Origin: Acanthaster planci
Lineage: Eukaryota > Echinodermata > Asteroidea > Valvatida > Acanthasteridae
Assembly: GCF_001949145.1 (NCBI RefSeq)
Contig: NW_019091485.1
Location: forward strand, 658,337 to 672,872
Length of the DNA stretch: 14,536 nucleotides
Direction of reading: 5' to 3'
A model generated the notes under the pieces. That model was not told the origin of the DNA. It saw only the letters and a program-made list of their open reading frames with translations, and searched no databases. Made by a program: the position numbers and the translations under genes. Of the stretch, positions 1 to 9,523 are shown piece after piece (position 1 is the stretch's first letter; every line of letters starts with the position of its first letter).

Positions 1-235
1 GGCCTAGTTGAGAGAGTACAGGTCTATAGGATACCACAGGTTGCATGTTCAGATTCAGTGAGATGCAAGGTCATTTTATATCAAAGCCTGGCATCATGCC
101 AGTTCAAACATGTTAGTGAGTGTGAGTTGGCATGGCCATGCTGATAGAACAAACTGTGCTTGGTTCTGTTTTCTCAAATGACCTGTACTTTGTTTGGAAA
201 GTTTTAAACGTCTTTGCTTGTGTTTGTTCCGGCAG
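1..235 (+). other. End of the upstream CELSR intron
   Basis: This is noncoding sequence leading into the acceptor at 235. An ATG at 132 opens in the same frame as the exon, but it lies within the intron and its first 35 codons do not resemble the family. The preceding residues of laminin-G domain 1 must come from an exon upstream of the window. Confidence 0.8.
201..235 (+). promoter_or_regulatory. 3' splice acceptor with branch-point-like sequence for the first CELSR exon
   Basis: A TTTTAAAC branch-point-like sequence at about 202-209 is followed by a T-rich tract and a terminal CAG at 233-235. The AG lies about 28 bases beyond the candidate branch adenosine. The last intron bases are CCGGCAG, so the tract is interrupted by two Gs just before the AG. 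Confidence 0.8.
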
Positions 236-440
236 TTTTGCCACCAAGGTGGATAACGGTCTTCTGTTCTACAACGGCCGCTATAACCAGAAGCATGATT
301 TCATTGCGCTGGAGATAGTCAACAGGCAGGTGCGATTCCTGTTCTCGGCGGGCGAGGTGACCAGTGTAGTGACCGCATCTATCCTTGGTGGCGTTAGCAA
401 TGGGGAATGGCATAAAGTTGTTGTGGATTACCACGAACGG
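236..440 (+). CDS. CELSR: CELSR/Flamingo-like cadherin, internal exon encoding the N-terminal part of laminin-G domain 1
   Basis: This is an internal exon of a seven-pass cadherin (CELSR in vertebrates, Flamingo/Starry night in flies). That family is a plasma-membrane adhesion GPCR that forms homophilic contacts and acts in planar cell polarity with Frizzled and Van Gogh. The exon gives one base of a split codon and then 68 codons, from FATKVDNGLLFYNGR through KHDFIALEIVNRQVRFLFSAGE to GEWHKVVVDYHER. The NGLLFYNGR, KHDFIALEI, FSAGE and WH blocks are the hallmark of the first laminin-G domain of this family. A branch-point-like sequence and pyrimidine tract precede the AG at 234-235, and the exon ends at CGG|GTGAGT. 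Reading through either boundary gives non-family residues, so the edges are well placed. Cadherin repeats, EGF domains, the GAIN domain and the membrane helices lie outside the window. The family call is firm. Which paralogue it is cannot be judged; chordates outside the vertebrates may have a single copy. Confidence 0.94.
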
Positions 441-446
441 GTGAGT
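438..446 (+). promoter_or_regulatory. 5' splice donor of the first CELSR exon
   Basis: The junction reads CGG|GTGAGT, a close match to the animal U1 consensus. It leaves the reading frame in phase 0. The frame stays open for only two more codons (V, S) before a TAG, which agrees with the exon ending here. Confidence 0.88.
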
Positions 447-2535
447 TAGTCAGTTTTGTCTATCACCTTGTCTGTGTCTAACCGTTATTAACTGTGTTTA
501 ACCATTGCCAGTTTATGACAGGTGTCCAGGTCAGAAATGAGTTTAAGAAGCTGTCTTCAAAATTGTGAATTGTCGATTTCTTTCTGTCTGTGGAGAAGTG
601 CCCTGTTCCATTTACTGTTACCAAATACAGTGCTGTTGAAAGACAGGTTGAATATCACAAAAATAAAATCCAAATCTGAATACAGCTGTTTTCTCTGTAT
701 TCAACACTCTGAGAATTCAATTTGCTGCATTTATCAAGAAGATTTGCCAGCAACTGAATGACATGCCCAATTTTGTGAACTCACAAACTGAATATTTGCA
801 TTTTCTGTTGGTAGCGGAGAGTGTTTGTCAAATCATATATAGCATTCATATTTCCACAGTGCTGGTGTTCTACAGACTTCAAAAACGTAGCACAGCCTTG
901 TCAGCTGGATATCAACAGGCCAAATATTAACATCACACACATATCACTCCACAGTCCCACCTGACTTGTTTTTTGCAGAAACAGAAATATTACGTATGGT
1001 TAGGCCCAGCTTAGACAAATAATCGTATGTAGCTAAGCTGCATAACATGAGCCACATCCAAGGCACAGTTGACTGAGTTGTGCATGGTCAAGCAACATAT
1101 GTCAAAGAAAGGCGTCACCCTGCTGATAGTAATGCTGTAATGGTAACTGTCCTTTGAGCCTCGTCAAATTTCATTTGTTTGTTTTGATCGGGCATGGTCG
1201 AATTACCTTTGTAAACTAAGAATGTCTATCAAGTGAACAAACCATGGGACAGAGCAAAAGTGCACTTGCCGAACTGAGAAGTTGAAGTCAGTACGTACTG
1301 TGTATGTACACATGTACTGTTGTGAGATCTAGAATGACACTGTGAACACATGCAGTTCTGTAGACTTCATACAGTGGGCTTCAAAAACAATATTTCGAAC
1401 CGGAGGCATAGTTGTAGTGGACATGAAGGGATGAAATATAAATTGGAATATTCTAGATGTTGTATCGAAAGTTTATCTCCTGCAGGGACAAGACACCCCC
1501 TTCCGTAGTCAGAAGTTGAAGTGGATTTGTACACATGTATGAGTTGATAAGACACCACATCTCTAGCACGCAGTACATTACAACTATCTGTGTTCCTGCA
1601 ATTCAAATAAAAAAATCCACACCCACTGGCAGGACATGATTCAGATTAGATCATTTGTTGACACAATTTTTGTTGTCATCGCTAGTAAATCAGTAAATCT
1701 TTGCAGTTAGGTTTTTCTCTGCATTTAAATACTACATCCACGCAGTACCATGAAATATGTAAATAGGTGATGAAATCGTGGTGAACTGTCTCACTGAGAA
1801 AATTGGTTGACAAATGATTTGGGAAAAAACCCTGAACTAATGATAAAAAGGCAACAGGGTATTTAATTAATTGAATTCCTGTAGCATGCCAAGATCATCC
1901 CAATCAACGGTTATCCTGGAAATGTTAAACCTTACAAAATCCATTTATAAACCCACATTGCACATAACTGTCTGCATAGTTGCCACACACATTAATTTAT
2001 TACTGTCTTGGTGATACTTTCATGGGGTGGAACAGTGTACATGTACATGTAGGCAGCCCTGAGCGTTCATCATAAGCCCTGAGTCAATAATTTTCCATGA
2101 AACAGAGCAGAATGTTGTGTGTTTGCTCAGCACTCGCAGGGCCCCTGATCAAACTCGCCTAAGTAAAGGTCAGATTTCATGCAAGTATATATAAAAAGGT
2201 GCCCAGGCTTGTGTGTTTAATCTCTTCTTTCTCTGGCTTACACATCAGAAATGATCATCTTTGACAGGAAAAGGCGGAAGTTTCCAAAGGATTTTTTAAA
2301 AAACCTTCCTTTCTACTTGACAATGAAACTCTGTCATTAGTGACGTGAAATACATACCTACAGAGTATATGTGCCTGTCAGTCTACATCAAGGTACCTAT
2401 GTTTTTATTCTGTGAAATTCTGTCTTTCATGACTCAATGGGGAGCTGTCTCATTTCCATTCTAGATTTGATATACCGACAGTAATTTTGCCACTGTCACA
2501 TGCGTGGGAGGAGCACGCATCAACTCCATTCAGAT
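441..2535 (+). other. Large intron, first part: no gene seen
   Basis: Short open frames here are brief and have no recognisable protein signature. Visible items are the concatemer TGTACATGTACATGTA at 2037-2052 and two copies of a pair of 12-mers. AGAAGTTGAAGT followed by TGTACACATGTA occurs at 1277/1305 and again at 1511/1528. There is also an imperfect A/T fold-back around TTTTTTAAAAAA near 2280-2320. Confidence 0.7.
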
Positions 2536-2544
2536 TACTTGGTG

Positions 2545-2638
2545 ACATGTACATGTAGTTCTAGCATGCACGGATCTGGCATCTGTGTCTGGCATGTGTA
2601 CATGTATATGTCATGGTCATGTACATGTATTCATGTAC
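2545..2638. repeat. Cluster of ACATGTA/GTACATG words
   Basis: At least five overlapping or adjacent ACATGTA-type words occur in under 100 bases: ACATGTACATGTA at 2545-2557, GTACATGTATATG near 2598, GTACATGTAT at 2621, and CATGTAC near 2632. The motif is its own near-reverse complement. It reappears at 1310, 1529, 2037, 10949, 11461, 11500 and 11959. It looks like a low-complexity word enriched across this genome rather than a unit of one element. Confidence 0.6.
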
Positions 2639-2639
2639 T

Positions 2640-5600
2640 GTGTGTGCTGAATTTGGCAGATGAGGGCTTTCTGATAAGCTGCCTTCGTACACACGTCTTG
2701 TCATATTCCTGCACAATATGCATATAACATTTCAGATCCCACTTTGCTATTTACATTGAAATTGATAAGTTGAAGTTCCATTCAGATGAACTGAATGTGA
2801 AGAGATTTTACATTAGTACCACCCTTACGTTTTGCAGAGACATGACTTGTAATGAAATTATGCCTTTGCCTCTTGTGCAGTCAAAAGTGATTTGTATTGA
2901 GTGGATTCTTGGTTGAGTTACATTGTGAATGTATGATAACTGCATGTTGCCGATATCATTGTATCACCCTCCTTTGCGGGCCATTTTCTTTGCCTAGACA
3001 GCAAAGTCAACAAACCCACTGCTTGCAGCACCTAGGGATCCCCAGTGTGTGTAATCTGATGCCAAAATTCAGGGATTAGCCATCAGTTTCTTTCAGAGAA
3101 AGCGGCAAACAGAAGGCAGGAACGATAGCGGGACAGCTATTCTGTGGATTAACCGTGAATGCTTCTTGCCCTTGGCTGCTCAGTCATCAAACCACCAGAA
3201 CGTGACTTTATCCATACCTCATGTGCCGAAATATGTTCAGTGCTTAGGGCTGTGTCGATGTAACACCGCAGTGCTTTATCTTACAGAGATGCGGAAACAT
3301 GTATTGGAAAAAAGTTTGGTGGGCATTCGGTGAACAGTCTGTCTTGAGCCAATGTGACAATGATGTATTGGCAGTAAGGGGACCTAAACCCAGCAGGACA
3401 CATTCAGGTGACAAAGAGAAATGCTGCTGATTTGTTGGTGATATTGTTCCCTTGGTGTGGGAGGGATCAGTCAACTTTGTGCCTGGAGGACAGAAAAATT
3501 GTCTCGAGAGGTCTACAATGGAACTCCGAGGAGGGTACTGTTGACAGACCATGAATAATCCTGCCCTATCAATGGGAAACCAGGAACAGCAATACAGTAA
3601 TTCAGTGGCAAAAATTGACTTCATATCTTTGAGGAAAAAGTGGAAATTGGTAAGTGGAAAAAGGCACACAGATTTTTGAAGGGGCACATTGTCTGCCTAG
3701 AATTACCTCTGTGGATTATTATTACACCGTGTTTGAAAGAAACATTTGGGTTGGGGACAATGGTCTGGGAAGAAATTGTTGACCAAATTGTTGACACTGG
3801 CAAAGATTGGTTGAAAGAAATTTTGACTTGCAATAGAGATCATTGTTGTTGGGGGTAGAGATGTAGGGAAAGAGATTACAAGACTTCCATAGACTGCCTT
3901 CAGACATGAAGTTTTGAAGGCCTTTGGTAAACCCTCCAACTCAGTGCAATATGGCTTTTTGCTGGTTGCTTACGCATATGCAATAGCTTCTGTCCAGTCC
4001 ATTGATCCACCTCTGTTCAAAAAAGTCCTCTGCAAAATGTGGACTTGCTGAGATACAAGGAAAATGCCAGCCCTGTCACATAGCAGGACTGCCCACTTAC
4101 AGCGTTTCCTTTCTGTCAACTGGAGGGGAAAGGGTATCCATTGATTCAGTGAAAATCTGTCAGAGAATCCCAGCGGTCTTCATTGTGTGGGACAAGGTAG
4201 TTTCCCATGGGTTTGCTGCTGTTTGCATGACACAGTTTGGAATGCTTACAAGGCTGTTGGTTGGTACCCCTGTCTCAGTACATGTGCATCCAAGCATCCC
4301 TTGGCAGGAGTGTGTGTGACCTTTGAAGGTGACTGACTGCCCTACCAAAACTGTGGCCACCTTACAAATAACAAAAAGTATTTGATTAGGCACCTAATTT
4401 CAAGCACGGTAAAAAAAATCCCTTAGGAAGTGAAGTATTATTAATCTAAAAGCTCAGACTTTGTAAACGTTCAATACACCCCAGCCTGAAAGACAGGAAG
4501 GAAAAATAGAAAATAATTCATTGAATTGAAAGCACCTGCGAGGGATTTTAGGGCACCTTCCATTTGAAAAGTATAGCAGTTCCTTCCCCCCGGAGGACTT
4601 CAGTGCAATTCTGAGTTTGGGATTGTGGAGAGCGTGGATCAGGTTTCTTAGGCTTGAAAAGGCTTGGTAAATGGCGGTTGAGTGAAGAGTAAATGCTATG
4701 CATCTGTCTCCCTCAGTCCTTCAGAAGTTTCACTTTTGGCAAAGGATTGTTTCAGTCCATTGCTAGTTAAGCGCTCTTTTGCTTGTTCAGTTTCTCCATT
4801 TCTGTTTCTTTTGAATTGCAGTAAGGGGCCAGTTTCTTGTCTGAGTAAAACAAAACAAAATTGCCTTCCAAATGGAGTCCATTATATAAAATTCCTACAG
4901 AGAGACCACTTGATTCTTGGAGATAATGAAGGCTGTGTCAGTCTAGCAGACATTAACATTACAGTGCATGGTTTTAATATGATAGAAATTTAAGTACTGT
5001 TTGATTGGGCTCATAAATGTCCAATCCTACAATGTTGTCACTGGGATGAAAATGTCTTACTCTTACTCAAAATCTTACTCAGTCTCTTAATGGCAAACAT
5101 GGTATATATTTTGGAGGGAAAAGTTGTGTTTGAAAATGTGTACTTATGGCATTTGGCTCAAAAAACACAAGTTGCATTTGAGGAGTGTAGTGCATTTAAC
5201 AGTACTACATGTCCAAATACAAATTTTTGTTCTACCTGTGGGTTTCAACTGCATATGAAAATTGTCAGTCATAAATACTTCAAATGCAGGGATATAACAG
5301 CATAACGAGCAACACCCTTGGATACAAACGCAATTGTGGAAATCACATGGGCATAGGTGTTCAGACAAATTGCTGTCCCAAGCAGTTAAGTCCTAACACA
5401 ATAAATACAGCATACCTTGAAGACTTACAGAGACTTTAACTTGCTGGTAATTACAGGCAATTTTGTAGTCTGAGTGTCTATTCTCGTTGCTGTTTAGTGT
5501 GTGCACCATTGAAGAGGAGTGAGTTTGAAACCGTTGTAAACATGCAGTTCAGTTTGCTTTTGGCAGTCTACTGAGAGTTGAGGTACTGTGCATTTAACAA

Positions 5601-5920
5601 GGCATAAAGCAAGGACTCTTTTGCAGGATGTCACGAATGGAAAAATATATTGAAAAAAATTCCCTGAGAAGTATGTGTGTGTGTGTTTGTCTTGAATCAG
5701 TGTGAATCGTTTGCTTCAGTCAGGATACCAAGCAGTCCCTATGTATCTGTGGCACTGTAGCCTGAGAGCTAGCCAAATTCAGCAGAGAGAGAGAGCACAC
5801 AAAGGCTGGTGTATCATGCAGTAAGCTCTAATGTCAATCAGAACCCATCTCACTGCATACTATCCAAAAGTGTACACGCACGTCATAATCATGGTTCTTA
5901 TTTTTAAAAAGTATGAATAG
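2640..5920 (+). other. Large intron, second part: no gene seen
   Basis: No reading frame on either strand looks like a known family. One small feature stands out: a 12-base unit AAATTGTTGACC duplicated in tandem with one change at 3773-3796. A TTTCTTTCAG acceptor-like site at 3087-3096 opens onto a frame of about 78 codons, but there is no good donor and no recognisable protein. A short TG run lies near 5672-5686 and a GA run near 5784-5794. Confidence 0.65.
3773..3796. repeat. Tandem duplication, two copies of a 12-base unit
   Basis: AAATTGTTGACC is followed directly by AAATTGTTGACA. The copies differ only at the last base. The length is a multiple of three and the unit sits in a short open frame (reading about EIVDQIVD), but nothing else supports coding there. 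Confidence 0.7.
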
Positions 5921-5972
5921 GGACTAATGCCGTTTCACAGATTCCAGGGATCTGTGAAATGGCATTATGTCC
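5921..5972. repeat. Near-perfect inverted repeat (fold-back) with almost no loop
   Basis: The left arm starts GGACTAATGCCGTTTCACAG and the right arm ends with CTGTGAAATGGCATTATGTCC (split here as CTGTGAAATGG and CATTATGTCC). The arms pair over about 24 positions with one G:T pair, one extra A in the right arm, one extra T near the tip and only two or so bases between them. Flanking bases outside 5921-5972 do not continue the pairing, so the ends are sharp. As RNA this would be a tight hairpin of roughly 24 pairs. The loop is much shorter than a typical microRNA precursor loop. It may be a small fold-back element or a local inverted duplication. Confidence 0.75.
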
Positions 5973-7564
5973 TCAATTCCTCATCTTCCTTTAAAATTCT
6001 GACTGGTGTTGAACAGCTCTGCTTGAATGAAGCATTTCATTCATACAAAACGTGTTCATTCTCTGCATGTCATCCTTCTCTGAGATGTTTTCTGAAATGT
6101 TCCCCTGAGCACTGAGGTAATGGAATTGAAGGGGCTAGATGTACACATGACACAGAGCAAACTGCAAGTTTTACTTGATTTTCTCTCATGATTTTTTTCT
6201 CTCTACTGTTTCCCCCTCAGATGCAAAATACAGATAAGCCCAACTCTTTTGTGTAATAAGCTGCCCCAGAGCAAATAGCCAATCTCATGTCTACCTTGGC
6301 ACAATAGAACATCCATCTCTTATGTTCTGTTCTCAGCTGAAGTGTAGGTGCCTGTGAAAAGAATCCTCTGAAAGCAACCCCCCCCTTTCCCAGCCTCTTC
6401 AGACAGGTCCCGTTGCCAAGCAACCAAACATTTATGACCAAAGTCGTAAAGCCGGAGTGCAAAGTTCACATTATTTGATTTTGTTGTGAGGAGAAGAAGA
6501 CTGGTTGCATGTTGACTCAATCTATGCTGATTGACCTCAGAAGCAAATTGAACTACTCAGAGGAAACCTACCACCAAGTTAAAAAAAATTGTAAATTCCT
6601 GAACTAACCAAAGCATTTGTATGAGTGATTTATGTGTCACCAGGAAGGGAGAGAAGGTCTTTGGGGGGGGGGGACATCTGCACGCTGACATGCTATCAAC
6701 AATAGAAGGGGTCACTTCAGAAGTATTTTCAGGCAAATTGGTGTCCATCCCTTTCATCTTCTTATTCTTGTTTTTGTCTTATTTGCTCTTTTCCCATTTT
6801 AAATTTTTGCTTCTTTTAAAAAAAATAAACTAAGAGCAGCCTGTCCATTCCTTCAGAAGTGAGGTCTGATTTTAATGAGAATAGCTGATGTGTGTCAGTC
6901 AGTAGAGGGCAGTGTTCTGCCCAAGAGGATGCATTGTTTTCAGTCATGTGGTGATGTAATACAGGCCTTGCTTTTGCCATGGAGGAAAGACACAGACGCA
7001 GTTACAACTCTGGCTCATCAAAGTGCTTGATGATCATGGCCATGCTGTCAGAGGAACGAGAGTAAACATTCCAAAAATACCTGATTACTGCTTGCAGCTT
7101 AGATGGACAAGTGGGGCCAGTAATAAGGTAAAAATATTTGTGGTATTTTCTTTGCAATCAACTACAACTAATCGCAGTGACCAGGTAAAAGAAAGAAAAA
7201 ATATCTAACCTTAGATTTACCTTTGCTGTCATGAATAATATTTTAAATATTTTGGTGCAGTTTTCCATTATCCATGCAGTGTTTGTAATTTTGTTTTGTT
7301 ACTCCAAACCGTCAGTTTTCAAAGTCTTTGTGCGAATTTGGGTAAGACTGGCCAACAGTATGTTGATCACCTCAGGACAGTTAAATTTACGAGAAATAAA
7401 ATGTGCTGTTTCATCACAAGGAATGATCATGAGATCTCATAAAATACTCTTTTGTCTAAATTCCGTAATAAAAATGATTCAAATAAAACACAAAATCTTA
7501 TAAACAACTTAGCCATTTACTCATACCAAGCACCAACGGTGGCATGAATATTTAACTTCCTATA
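5973..7564 (+). other. Large intron, third part: no gene seen
   Basis: This stretch contains a run of eight C at 6378-6385, a run of eleven G at 6663-6673, and a pyrimidine-rich tract at about 6745-6817 that ends in an A-rich AATAAA. None of these is joined to a coding feature. Short open frames on both strands show no recognisable family. Confidence 0.65.
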
Positions 7565-7971
7565 CTACAGTACACAATGTTTTAAGGTTGTAGATAACCA
7601 GTGAAAAATTGCGGCGATGATCATGAGGTACAAAGGGGGCTTATGGTTGTGAAACAGGTGGTGCGGAGCAAGCATTCGCTGCACTCTGGCTATGGACATA
7701 CATGCACTGGGCATGCCAGAAAGCGGTACTTGGCCAGATGTTATCACCTGGGCAGTTCAAACTCCTTCTATGTCCTTCCTCCATGCTTTGGCACAGTCTG
7801 TTTCTCTATTTTCAAGCTCTTCTGTCAGTTGGTTGTAAGGAGCTGTTTGAATGTCACAAATTCAATCAAAGTGTCTGAGCTGTCAGGTTGAACTGAGTTC
7901 ATGTATTCTATTGTGATCATCGTCATCATTGGCTGTCTGTTGAGGTTGATGAAGGCACAGATACCTTCCAT
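7565..7971 (-). pseudogene. Unidentified protein-like reading, broken by frame change and stop
   Basis: On the minus strand an ATG at 7971 opens 48 codons (starting MEGICAFINLNRQPMMTM and later SDTLIEFVTFKQ) and stops at 7825. Close to the stop, a different frame carries a polar stretch, QLTEELENRETDCAKAW then RKDIEGV. After one in-frame TGA near 7750 that second frame continues to 7565. The two pieces look more like decayed protein sequence than the surroundings do, and they lie on the same strand as the neighbouring reverse-transcriptase remnant. I do not recognise the protein. Chance open frames in intron DNA remain a serious alternative. Confidence 0.22.
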
Positions 7972-7986
7972 TTGGGGATGTGAGAA

Positions 7987-8123
7987 TTCAGCTTTTTAGT
8001 CGATTTCAGCTTTTTGGGTGAGATTTCTACTCTTTACTTTCAGCTTTTTTGTACACCAGCTCTGTATAAAATTATAGGAACTTATTAAATTTCAGCTTTA
8101 TGCTAGCTGTTTTCAGCTTTTTT
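7987..8123. repeat. Five dispersed copies of TTCAGCTTT
   Basis: Copies start at 7987, 8005, 8039, 8091 and 8112. Four continue as TTCAGCTTTTT, and the copies at 8039 and 8112 share the longer TTCAGCTTTTTTGTA. Spacings are uneven (18, 34, 52 and 21 bases), so this is not a simple tandem array. The cluster lies immediately beyond the 3' side (minus strand) of the reverse-transcriptase remnant, so it may be part of that element's untranslated tail. Seen from the minus strand the unit is AAAGCTGAA. Confidence 0.6.
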
Positions 8124-8179
8124 GTATGTGGCCACTCGCACCTTGTACAAAGTCCTGTTTTCACCATATCATCTCCACT

Positions 8180-8540
8180 GTTCTACCATCACGTGGATCT
8201 TCTGCTTAGTGACCCAAACATCAGCTTTGTTTTCCCACCTCCACATGGATATCAGTAGCCTTCAAGGTGTTGTCGCAAGACATTTGTTTAATGGAGCCTC
8301 TTTCCACCATGTTTTCTCCTTTTCTGTATAAGAAACCCATACACAACAGCCTTTGGTAATTTGTCAACAGACATTCTCTCAACATGACCAGTGCAGTGCA
8401 GTTGGTTCAAGATATTGTCAACACTCTCCATTTTCGTTAGGTGAAGAACGCCCACATTTGAGACTCGGTCTCTCATGATATATCCAAGATAGATCTGATT
8501 CATGGTGATGTAGGAAAAAAACTCCAGGTGATAACATCAT
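8180..8540 (-). mobile_element. Decayed LINE-type reverse transcriptase fragment (C-terminal region)
   Basis: The clearest part is the open frame 8503 to 8288 on the minus strand. It reads LGYIMRDRVSNVGVL, then ESVDNILNQLHCTGHVERM, then KLPKAVVYGFL and a basic KRRKHGGKR. This follows the order seen after the catalytic domain in many invertebrate non-LTR retrotransposon polymerases: W-DRVTN-EVL, then RW-GHV-RM, then RLPK-FYGEL, then G-R-GG-KR. Cysteine replaces the usual tryptophan before GHV. A YHLEFF stretch just upstream fits the preceding family segment. After an in-frame stop at 8288, the reading LRQHLEGY and a shifted frame continue the pattern weakly to about 8180. No catalytic YADD block, endonuclease or full 3' end is visible. 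The piece is therefore a dead, 5'-truncated or internally broken copy, antisense to the host gene. The edges are approximate. Confidence 0.72.
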
Positions 8541-9176
8541 TAAGAATTCTTTGATCCGAGGTGCTTGTGAAGTATTTCATGCATGATTCAAGTGTTTTGG
8601 GACAGTTAAATTGCCCTTTTCAACTGAGCTTAACCAGAATGTCCCCTTCAGCATATGACATATTGAACAAGTAGCTTCCGGTATGATGAAGTATTTCTCA
8701 TTAATACTTAGTTTGTGAAGATAATTTGTGGCTTGGTTTTGAACAGTGAATGTACCTCCAGCTTTGAACAGCCAACAGATAATTTCAAGCATACACATCA
8801 AATCCCTTCAAAATGACTAACAGATGCAATAGCTCTTAAAAGCAACCTGCTGTCATACTTCATGTGATATAGTTTCGGTTAACCGTCTTTTAACCTTTTG
8901 TATTGTAAGTATATGTATTTACTTAGTGCAGTTGCTCATTTTCCTGAGAATGAGTCTGTATCCACAACTCCTTTAGTTCTGTACACTCTACAGACCCTCA
9001 TTCCATACCTATTTTAACCGTTTACTGTTGCCACCATTTCTATTCATCAATTCACCACCCCCAGTCCCATGCATTTATGCACCGCGAATTATTCACTGCC
9101 CCACTCGCTTTATGCCTGACACTACTTCATGAGAGTTCAAGAATGCCCACAGGCTACTATTAACAGCCTTTCTTGT

Positions 9177-9193
9177 GGGGGGGAGGGGAGGGG
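9177..9193 (+). other. G-quadruplex-type tract
   Basis: The tract is G7-A-G4-A-G4. The G7 run can supply two G-triplets, so four tracts with single-base loops are available. It lies on the transcribed sense of the CELSR intron and could fold in the pre-mRNA as well as in DNA. Confidence 0.7.
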
Positions 9194-9500
9194 AAATGCT
9201 GGCGCTGGGCCTCCGAATTTGAGAAATATGGAGACAGAACAATTAGAAATTGATGTGAGGGATTGGCTGGGGATTGTGTTCAGGTGAATATTCACAGAGA
9301 CAAAGACGGCCATCAGGTTTTTCATTATGCGCAAGGGAATACCAGTACGTATTTGGTTCCCGGTACACATAGTGCATTCGACTTTGTAGAGACACCATAG
9401 AACGATTTCCATCTGCACTATCCAGTACTCTGATGTGTAAATTGTAAAGCAACAAGTCATGTTTCATGTGACTATCAGACTTTGAGGGACATTATATAAA

Positions 9501-9523
9501 TTTTTTTCTTTCTTTTTTTTTTT
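9501..9523. repeat. T-rich low-complexity tract
   Basis: A run of T interrupted by two C (T7-C-T3-C-T11), flanked by short AT-rich TATA-like sequence. On the minus strand it resembles an A-rich tail, but no retroposon body or target duplication could be recognised next to it. Confidence 0.6.

Noticed and set aside
132-235. In-frame ATG at 132 as a translation start
   Set aside because: The 35 codons before the acceptor are not CELSR-like, and the family residue order begins exactly after the AG at 234-235.
961-999. Possible 15-base microexon (979-993, reading KQKYY) between TTTTTTGCAG and GTATGG
   Set aside because: The flanking signals fit loosely, but the peptide does not match the vertebrate linker and such pairs occur by chance in long introns.
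3087-3333. Acceptor-like TTTCTTTCAG followed by about 78 open codons on the plus strand, a possible alternative exon
   Set aside because: No good donor before the stop, and the translation does not resemble CELSR or any family I know.
3244-3687. 147-codon open frame on the minus strand
   Set aside because: No family pattern, low-complexity hydrophobic and proline/serine mix, overlapped by several other open frames. Treated as chance.
6745-6829. Pyrimidine tract ending in AATAAA as a gene end
   Set aside because: No coding sequence leads into it; AATAAA is common in AT-leaning introns.
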